From: Cyrtodaria siliqua
Lineage: Eukaryota > Mollusca > Bivalvia > Adapedonta > Hiatellidae
DNA length: 64,000 nucleotides
Assembly: GCA_037043455.1 (NCBI GenBank)
Contig: JAWPHD010002624.1
Location: 62,001-126,000, forward strand
Direction of reading: 5' to 3'
Part shown: positions 55,961 to 64,000 of the stretch, one piece after another
Position numbering within the stretch: the first letter of the stretch is position 1
Layout of the letters: each line of letters opens with the position of its first letter
The notes under the pieces: generated by a model
Database searches by the model: none
Told to the model about the DNA's origin: nothing
The model's input: the letters and a program-made list of their open reading frames with translations, nothing else
Made by a program: the position numbers and the translations under genes

Positions 55961-56519
55961 GTTGATTTATAGAAACTATGTACCTATCAGTCTAACTATT
56001 ATTGGGATTAAATACTGAAATTTAACATGTATATTCATCCCATTTGTTAACACTATTTATTTTGTATTGTGTTCATGTAATCATATTTTCATTGCATGTT
56101 TATTATGATCAAAAAAAATTAACAGATAATTGTATACACCTTTACACCTTCAAATTCGGAATGTTTTGACATCCAATTATTATTCTGGTTCAAAATATAT
56201 TATTTCAAAAATTCGTAGTCCGTCTAGATAAGGTATTTGAAGTTCCATATTTATTGTGCAGTGCATATTTTAAGTGCTAGAATGTTGAAATGTTGAACCT
56301 ACGACAATCTTTATAAACTCGATAATTTGCCAACATAATACCCATACTGTTCACGACGTGTATTGTTTTTGTCCATATAAACTTTATTTCAATACATATT
56401 CAAGACATGAAGCCGTTTTCTAATAAAGCGGAGGCAATATATTGGAATGAACGTTGGTATTTGCGTTATTTTTATTACCCTCTGATATTTACACATAGAA
56501 AGTGTGTTAAAAGAAATAT
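55961..56519. other. Unassigned sequence
   Basis: No gene or repeat recognised. Confidence 0.4.
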
Positions 56520-56754
56520 AAAAAGATCGGACAGGGAAAGTAGCATTCAAGGAGGACAGTCAACCACAAAACACAGAAACAAACACACAAACAGACAAAC
56601 AAGAAGGCAAAAGCAATAATAAATGCAAACGACATCACAAACACAAAAGGGTTGATAATAGGGCTACCGCCTTGGAACGGTCAGTGGCAAAGTAGGCCAC
56701 TGGGGGTTTAAACCGGTTCTAGGGTGCACCAAACATGACACTTACCCTACTGTC
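56520..56754 (-). mobile_element. Penelope-like 3' tail
   Basis: AAAAAGATCGGACAGGGAAAG, GTAGCATTCAAGGAGGACAG, GGGCTACCGCCTTGGAACGG, GGTTCTAGGGTGCACC: an intact minus-strand tail, the counterpart of 10425-10665. Confidence 0.92.
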
Positions 56755-57940
56755 AAAAGTGTTCATAATAGGGATACCGCCTAGGAGCAATGAGTGGCAC
56801 ACACGTTGCTGCGGTGTTAAACTAGGTTATAAGTTGCACCGAACCACACTCGTAACCATTTGCAGATTGTAATGGTTCTTGTCGCTGAATATTTCGGATT
56901 TATGATAATACAATTTTGCAAAGGACATTCGAAGTTTATGGTAACGGTAGTCCTGATGAAGTAGCTTTGAAGTTATACAAAAGGTTACAAATGTTAAAAT
57001 CTTCAACCCGTCTACAAGCTCTAGAAAAAATGAGTAAGTTGAAAGACATACGCTGTAAGAAGTACATTGGGGAACATCCCCGTCCGAGTGAGGATAATAG
57101 ACATTGTCAATATCAAATGTTTTGTTTTTGGATCATGCCAAAACATGTCCAACCAATCATTCGTCGTCTTCTTTCACTATCATATAGGATCATAGAGGAT
57201 CACTTTAATTTCTTAAATTCTACGATATTTAACAATTCTTCATTTCTTCTATCCCAGTTACAATGGACCTAGAGTTACAATGGACTTTGAATTTTATTAG
57301 TCCCATCTGTGGTTCAAAAACATTTTGTCTAGCCCATGCCATGTTGGACACTAAAATGTGGAGACAAGGCATGCACGATTGCCATTACCGCAATATGAAT
57401 GGTTTACACTGTAGAAGGTAGATGGTAGAAGGGGGCTTCCTTCCTCAGATGTCGGGAGATGCCACAACGAATACACATGCTGGTGATTTCGTTTCTGAAG
57501 ATCGTTGTTGTAAATTGCAGGATGTTTTGTTGATGGACATTGTTTCCACACTTCTCGTTTTCGTCATCAGCATTGTTGGCAATAGTGTATTGCTGATATT
57601 GCTATGTAATCTGACTAAAAGTAGATAAAACATTCAGAAAACCAAAATGACTCATGTTTAAAGTGTTTAACTCACAACAACTACGTGGATGAATATCAAT
57701 TAGAAATAAATTTGCGACATCACATACAGAAACATTTGTGCAATAAGGGCATCGCATCTAAACGGGTATTGGTAAAAATACCGCTTGGGATTTAAACTTG
57801 GGTTAACATTGCACAAAACCTCTCATTAACCCTTTCGTCACCCCCAATAAAACTGGACAATGTTAATAAAGTAATCACAGGTAGTCTGTATCTTCTAATA
57901 AAACTAGGCAGCTTTAGAGGGCAATATAAGAGAAACATAC
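56755..57940 (-). mobile_element. Composite repeat, copy B (paralogous to 10666-13045)
   Basis: Diverged tail (56757-56860), minus-strand RT fragment (56915-57115), unknown segment (57116-57700) and a block with GGGTATTGGTAAAAATACCGC (57760-57940), all collinear with copy A. It lacks the three stretches of extra DNA found in copy A, so it shows the uninterrupted arrangement. Confidence 0.82.
57422..57628 (+). pseudogene. Receptor-like first-transmembrane frame carried in the composite repeat
   Basis: A 68-codon frame: a hydrophilic N-terminal part with NTHAGDFVSEDRCCKLQ, then a hydrophobic run STLLVFVISIVGNSVLLILL and CNLTKSR-stop. IVGNSVLLIL resembles transmembrane helix 1 of rhodopsin-like receptors, whose conserved Asn lies in a GN motif. 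The end, AAA A|GTAGAT, could be a former splice donor. A captured receptor exon is one reading; chance hydrophobicity is the other. The frame is open in both copies. Confidence 0.35.
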
Positions 57941-58265
57941 CTCACACTTACCCTACTGTCATCCCATTTAAACAGGACAGTGTAAATAAAGAAATCCCCG
58001 CCATGATCTAATCTCTAACCAACAAGGCAGCATCAATAGGCAATATAAGTAAAACACAAATATGCTCGTGTAAATATAATACAAAAAAACAATAGCCTAG
58101 AAAGCCACAATGAAAGTACTCAATGACTTGGCAGAAGCCAGAACAACAAGAGAATAAACCATTAATGGCACGACAGGACAGATCATAGACAAACATCAAA
58201 CGCCACCGTCCAAATGGGCTTTATGTAGGCGTCATCATAGGGTCCACAGCCTGTCCGGTCAGTCG
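57941..58265 (-). mobile_element. Penelope-like 3' UTR and tail start
   Basis: From CTCACACTTACCCTACTGTC through GAAATCCCCGCCATGATC, the Cys-rich frame (58199-58008, [19 protein letters not shown]), to the end of the RT ORF (MMTPT-stop complement near 58230). It breaks off at GCCTGTCCGGTCA. Confidence 0.9.
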
Positions 58266-58944
58266 ACTGTCTCTCAACATTGTGCCTTATTTTCATACAT
58301 GATTGAACAAAAACAACATGTTATGACACTATTTTATATATAAGGTTAAATTTATTGACATTTTGAATTTTGCGACGGTATGTCAGTCGTTTAATGGTCG
58401 CAAATGTTGTTTAAAATCGACGCTTTAGGGCAGCCGTTAAAAATGATTTGCGACCATTTCGCTAAAGTCAAACTTGCAATAATGGTTAACCCGTTTCTAA
58501 CGCATTTTCTTTTTGACAGTTTACTCACTGACGCATAGAAATAAAACTAAATCACGTCACGTTTGTTGACGGTTTAATGTCACATGACTGGATTTGCGAC
58601 GGGTTATGCATTATTTAATAGTCACAACCTTTTAGAACGTCAACCACTCGGATTGCAGGATTTTTTTTCAAGGTTAGAGTCATTCTTAATAAAGCTGTTA
58701 AAAGTCGTGAAAGTATCATATACATAGAATATGACATAGTTATGCTCTGTCGCGAAGTTATCACTTAATAATCTTAAATAATGAGTATCGGCTTTATTGT
58801 TATAGAAAATGCAATAGTCGAACAGCAAACAAACGTTCCCAGGACGCAGTCATGCAAGATTACGCATTTTAAACAAGTACATGGATTATACATATATTTG
58901 AAAGTAAAGAGTGAATCATCAGGAACTTATTAGGTTGAACATAT
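58266..58944. other. Unassigned sequence with TTGCGACGG blocks
   Basis: TTTTGCGACGG...AATGGTCGCAAATG (about 58368-58407) and ATTTGCGACGGG...AATAGTCACAACC (about 58593-58630) are diverged repeats about 225 bp apart, each with an inner inverted TTTGCGAC/GTCGCAAA. No gene. Confidence 0.4.
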
Positions 58945-59030
58945 GAGTACGCACTCGGAACGGTCAATGACAAGAAATGGCAGTGGGGGTTAACACCGGG
59001 TTCTATGGTGCACCAATTCTCACTCATAGC
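58945..59030 (-). mobile_element. Short Penelope-like tail fragment
   Basis: CTCGGAACGGTCAATGAC, GGCAGTGGGGGTTAACACCGGG, TTCTATGGTGCACCAA in minus orientation. Confidence 0.75.
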
Positions 59031-59879
59031 GAAATAAAGTGTGTGATGTATGTAATTATGTTTTGCTCATCAATGATGGGCACTATATTAATTGTTTTTT
59101 TGTTTTGGTAACACCATTTTCTGTATTAAGAAATACACATAATTTGTACTTATAAAGAGTTCTAAAACACAAATAAACTTTACTTACATATCTACAGAAA
59201 CATGAATTGTTGAACATATCATTTGACATAACCACGTTTTACTGTACACTAGTATTGAAAGAGTATGAGAGTGAGTGAACCTTTGGAAACGGCCGAACTC
59301 ATTTTAACTAAATGTGCATTCAACTACCTTTATTTTTAGGATATTACTATTACAGCGAAATAGTATAACAACTGAGTTTAAGTATTACATTTTTAGTTGT
59401 TTTAGTCAATGATACATTTATACGTAACTGGTAACTTAAATGTTTTTTTGTTTAGAATAGTCTCCATATGTGTAATTAACATAAAGTATGCCCTATCATT
59501 AACCAAAATAGTATGTCTTTCAACTACATACCAGCGTTCATGTTAAAGATTGTTCCCATATATTAGCTATAATTATAAACAGAGTACATATGTTACAGAA
59601 ATTTTTATGATTCTTTGTTACAAATTAGATAATTGTTAATGTCAGTTTAGTTGAAGAATCTAGATATTCACACATCCTATTAATATGTTAACCTTAATAC
59701 AGAATAAAAGATATATCTGGCTTTAGTCTCGTCTAAGCTATGGTTTATATAGGACTATTTTTCTCGTTTTATGTATATGGATGCTCACAATGCTGCTGAC
59801 AAAGCTACATTAGTCAATCTTTCTCACGAGGGAATTATTTCCCTTATCACAACAACAATGTTAATTAAACTGTTATATA
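59031..59879. other. Unassigned sequence
   Basis: No gene or repeat recognised. Confidence 0.4.
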
Positions 59880-60210
59880 ACTCTATGCAAATATGTGATC
59901 CCTGGCGTGTGGCCAAATATGATCCCAGGGTCACCATTTAATCAATTTGGAAGAAGACTATAAGTTTATACTACATGAAAAAATATTAGACTCTAGCTCT
60001 TGTACTTCCAGAAAAGGTTTGTTTTAAACGATTGTCCTATATAACTCTATGTAAATATGTAGTCCCTTGGGCGAGGCCAAATATGACTTCATGGTCACCA
60101 TTTTAATATTATAGCGGGCCATAAGCTTATGCCACATGCAACTTATTAGACCTCTAGCATTTAAGGTTTCAGAGAAAACGATTTTTGAATAAACCTGATT
60201 TTTATTTAAA
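59880..60210. repeat. Diverged tandem dimer of about 165 bp
   Basis: TATATAACTCTATGCAAATATG...GGCCAAATATGATCCCAGGGTCACC (59873) recurs as TATATAACTCTATGTAAATATG...GGCCAAATATGACTTCATGGTCACC (60040), with ATAAG-TTA...CCACATG and AGACCTCTAGC further on. I associate this unit with a widespread bivalve repeat. Confidence 0.8.
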
Positions 60211-60347
60211 AGGTGAAGATGACTCTTATAACAGAAACAGCTACCCTGTTGGCACCGCTATCATGGATTTTTCTTTCTCTACAATGTACTCCATAACATG
60301 GTACCAGTAAATATTTGCCACCTGAGATGGTAGCGAAACATTGTCGG

Positions 60348-60634
60348 GCTCATGGTCTATAACAGCTAAGCTCATAGTTTATAACAGCTAAGCTCATTGT
60401 ATATAACAGCTAAGCTCATGGTCTATAACAGCTAAGCTCATGGTCTATAACAGCTAAGCTCATGGTCTATAACACCTAAGCTCATTGTATATAACAGCTA
60501 AGCTCATGGTCTATATCATCTAAACTCATTGTATATAACAGCTAAGCTCAAGGACTATAGCAGCTAAGCTCATGGACTATAACAGCTAAGCTCAGGGTCT
60601 ATAACAACTAAGCTTATGGTCAAAAACAGCTAAG
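60348..60634. repeat. 22-bp tandem repeat, about 13 copies
   Basis: The unit GCTCATGGTCTATAACAGC plus TAA is repeated with point changes and constant period. Confidence 0.95.
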
Positions 60635-61984
60635 AATCATTATTATAATCAATGTCAATAACTTCGTAATTCAGACATCAATTGTGCTCACTGACAAACT
60701 TCAACAATATACGTGCATTGAAACATATTTGCAAAATTAAAATTGGTGACATGCGAAAGCTGTTTACCAAACTGTTCGCGTAAAATATTTTTAATTCCCG
60801 TATTTTAGATAATCAATGACATGATCATGTGTCTCATTTTCGAATCCGTCTATGAAATTGAAACAAACCTAAACTACATTTGGCGAACATTCGGGTTTAA
60901 AAGCATGCATATTGTAAAATTAACAACATACAAGAGATAATTGTTATATAGCTGATCTTTTTTTCCCCAGTAAAACATGTTTTTATTGTAAAAATAGCTG
61001 TTATTAAAACTGGATAATATAAGCCACGCCTCCGGTGACGTCATAATGTATATCAAAATCAACAACAGCGGTTAAAAATACATATCTGCACATATGTACA
61101 TGCTTATAACTATGGGTATATCTCGGTTTTAAATCTTTGTAATTATATGCATACGAGTCTTATTCAGGTTTTGAATTGTCATCGGCAAACGCTCTTTCCA
61201 TTTCAAGAAAACTGTACACCCCATATCCCCACCTATAAAAATTGAAACATATGTTTCGTAAATTAAATAATACAGGACTTCTTTAGCATAACTATGTGCG
61301 GCCAGAGGTAATTTGATCGGCATAATAGTTGTGCAAAATAAAAAAAATCTTTCAAGCTCTCACCCGATTTTAGACTTAGTGTCAAAAGAGAATGCTTGAG
61401 AATATCTACTGGTAATGAATCTCTTAAATGAAACTTTTTAAAAAAATAACAAAATTAATATTTAAAGTGTTTTATTTGCGATGATTTTCAATATTTGCAT
61501 CTTCATGTTTGAGAGGAGATTTCCGATGACGCGTGAACTATTATATTTTGAACAAGATTGGGACATACAGACAATGATATTCTCCATAGTTCCGGAAATG
61601 TACTCTGTAAATCTTATGTTTCTATGATGTTTAGTCCAAATGCTTTTGTTGAAACGAGCACAATACTATTTGTGTTCGGGGAAAAAAGAAAGAAAAAAAC
61701 CCAACACATTTCTTTTTCAACTCGCAATAGTAGTACTTAAGAAAAAAAACATTGTAAAAGTAATTACTTAATCTTGTCAATATATTCATCTGCTTTAATT
61801 TGATACGAATTATAGGATATTTGGATTAGTATTCCCACTAAATCGTACACAATTAATCCGATAAACTTAAGCTTGCACACTGTATCGATAGAGCGAAAGT
61901 CAGCTTTTCCCTCTGTATCGATAGAGCAAAAGTTGGCTCCACCCACAAAATCATCCCATCGCTTAATCGAATTAAAGCGGGACC
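60635..61984. other. Unassigned sequence
   Basis: No gene recognised. A 30-bp unit CTGTATCGATAGAGC-AAAGT occurs twice at 61878-61935. Confidence 0.4.
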
Positions 61985-62110
61985 ACGTGCGACTTGGAAC
62001 GGTCAGTAGGCAATACGGCCTATTGGTTGATGTTATGTGTACACAACCTCGCTATTAATCCTTCTTGACAAGACAATGTAAATAAAAGCATATCCCATTA
62101 AATGGAAATC
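61985..62110 (-). mobile_element. Diverged Penelope-like tail fragment
   Basis: GACTTGGAACGGTCAGTAGGC, ACAACCTCGCTATTAATCC, GACAATGTAAATAAA and AATCTTTAACAATAAAG follow the minus-strand tail order. Confidence 0.65.
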
Positions 62111-62865
62111 TTTAACAATAAAGTCAACACCTAGACAAAAAAAAGTAAACGATACGCTTAAATGTTTTTGTAAATATATTTAAAAACACTTAATTAGAAA
62201 CACCTCAAAATGTATGCATAATTTTACTTAATAAGCAAAGCAGTTGCACCCAAAGAGAATACAAATCTAAGATACGATCAAAAAACCTAAGGACGGAAGT
62301 TCATGGACCTACCTCCCTTTTCATGGTTTAAATAGCTTATATTGATAATTTTGATTATTTTCTTTCTTACAAATGTACACCCTTAATTCGCACAACGTAC
62401 TATCAAGAACACCATATTATTGATTATAGTAGAACCGGTATGTCAGACATATTTTTCTGAGTATTCAAATGTGTACTATCCCGATATCCTGGATACCGAT
62501 CCTTATGTGTAAGATTTGTTGTTGTTTTTTAAAACATTTTTTTGTTGTTTTAAATAACTTTAATGTTATATTTTATGCTGATTATATGTTGTTATTTTAT
62601 GTAATTCAATTATTTAAACGAGATATTTATTATAACAAAGACTGCCATTAATTGATATTACCAATCAAAACGTAGCAAATGGGATGAACATATTAAAGGC
62701 TTACATACATGTTGCAACTTATAACAGTCCAGACATAATACCTTGCCATTGATAATTCTCTTGGTACACTGGTGGAGGGAGTATACTCATTAGAACAACA
62801 CACACATACATACATTGACTTGAAAAGAATGACTATTCACAGGAGGCATTTTTCATCAGGACGAC
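62111..62865. other. Unassigned sequence
   Basis: No gene or repeat recognised. Confidence 0.4.
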
Positions 62866-62869
62866 GGTG

Positions 62870-63160
62870 GTACAACGTAATAATCCATCGTAGTTCTGAC
62901 ATACAATTCACAGTGAAACTTTTTAGACGCCTTTTTTCGACGAAAATTGGACGTCAAAACCCAACGTTGTATCAATTGATGTTGGATTAAGAGTCAAAAT
63001 GAAAGAGGTTCAGACCTCATTTGACGACGTTGCACCGACGTAAAATTCCAACGTTTTATTGACGTTGGATTAACAGTCAGGATGAAAGTTGTTCAGACGT
63101 CATTTTCCGACATTGTACCGACGTCAAAACCCATATTTGCATTGACATCGGATGTTGTAT
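62870..63160. repeat. Tandem units of about 90-100 bp with ACGT-rich half-palindromes
   Basis: GACGTCAAAACCCAACGTTG, TTGATGTTGGATTAAGAGTC and GTTCAGACCTCATTTGACGACG recur about three times with changes (62880, 62950, 63045). A related ACGCAACGTTGCATCGACGTC is at 63796. Confidence 0.75.
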
Positions 63161-64000
63161 TTTTTCTACTTGTGATTTTCTCTCTCATTTTATGTTTTAG
63201 TTATATTATCCAACTTCTAAGGTTGGACAGTTTTATCCACGTTTCAGTTGTCTGACAAGCTGCAGAGTGGACAAAGTAGCAAACATTTTCTACTACACAA
63301 AGATCAATATTAATGATGGTTAACATAATATGAAAGCCATAGTTAATTTGTGTATATTTTTTATTAACTTTCAAACTGTTTATCTTTTTGTTTATTTCGT
63401 GCGTTTATATAGCTATTAGTCGAAAAATGTATACATATGTGATAAAATATACTGAACCAAAGCTCTAACGCACCACCTTCTTTTTTCGAATATTTATACA
63501 CCTGTGTGTGCATAATAAAATTTTGACTGACACAGCAATTTGATCTTTTTTTTAATTTACAGTCGTTATTGACAAGATATTCTTCTCGTTCAGAATGCAA
63601 ATTTGTTTTGATTTATTGATTGTTATTATTGAGATATTAAAGGTATTGTCAACTGGTACGATAGCTGTTTGGTTCAGTATAGTTAAAAACACACATTAAA
63701 CAATAAAAGTTAAAGTCATCAACCAGGAAAATAATGTCTAAGATGTGTTTTATAAAATTATAATTACGTCCCTTTAATGTGCCCGTGAAGATTTGTAACG
63801 CAACGTTGCATCGACGTCATATCAACTGTGGGATTATGTCGTTGCACACATGTATTATGACTGCAGTACAGAATGACATATGAAAATGAAGACTAGTTCG
63901 TATTTTGGCAATACCTTGGATATTCTTTTTGATATTGTTGATTTAAATGAAAAGTATAAGACAATCCAAAGTCATATGACGCCGCCCAGCAGGCATTTGA
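63161..64000. other. Unassigned sequence to the window end
   Basis: AT-rich; no gene recognised. Confidence 0.4.

Overview
The window reads as nuclear DNA of an animal, most likely a bivalve mollusc: it is AT-rich, has long introns with GT-AG borders, and is crowded with tRNA-derived SINEs, a non-LTR retrotransposon tail, many copies of one reverse-transcriptase retroelement, fold-back elements and tandem repeats of kinds I associate with bivalve genomes. There is no sign of bacterial gene organisation. The species is an inference from repeat style and from the one host gene, not a database match.

The only host gene I can support is a transglutaminase on the + strand. Thirteen coding exons join into a protein of 727 or 729 residues with the Cys-His-Asp triad in the family's usual spacing. 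Two similar first exons (19050-19164 and 27134-27254) lie 8 kb apart. Each starts MKRAEL, has an in-frame stop upstream, ends in the same intron phase and can be joined to the shared exon 2 at 33375. Their upstream flanks also resemble each other, so a promoter plus first exon appears to have been duplicated, giving alternative N-termini. The last exon ends at 54983. One intron (after exon 10) does not fit GT-AG splicing without either 11 extra residues or a one-base exception.

The rest is mobile and repeated DNA. 1-18 kb: a 73-bp tandem array, a fold-back element, a non-LTR retrotransposon 3' end, a composite repeat at 10.3-13.0 kb that recurs at 56.5-57.9 kb, a satellite with a period of about 150 bp, and an 0.85-kb element with long inverted ends. 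20.9-25.7 kb: a head-to-tail array of broken copies of a Penelope-like reverse-transcriptase element. More copies and many bare 3' tails of it lie in both orientations throughout the window. Its 3' tail has twice given rise to tandem repeats: a 21-bp repeat at 15.6 kb and a 71-copy, 32-bp array (48309-50580) inside a transglutaminase intron. 30-36 kb: a 51-bp minisatellite, a 279-bp repeat family with 35-bp direct terminal repeats, and a 145-bp near-perfect palindrome. 52.1-54.0 kb: a composite element flanked by copies of that 279-bp family. 55-64 kb, downstream of the gene: dispersed repeats, a 22-bp array and no recognisable host gene.

I found no rRNA, functional tRNA, CRISPR array or other host protein gene.
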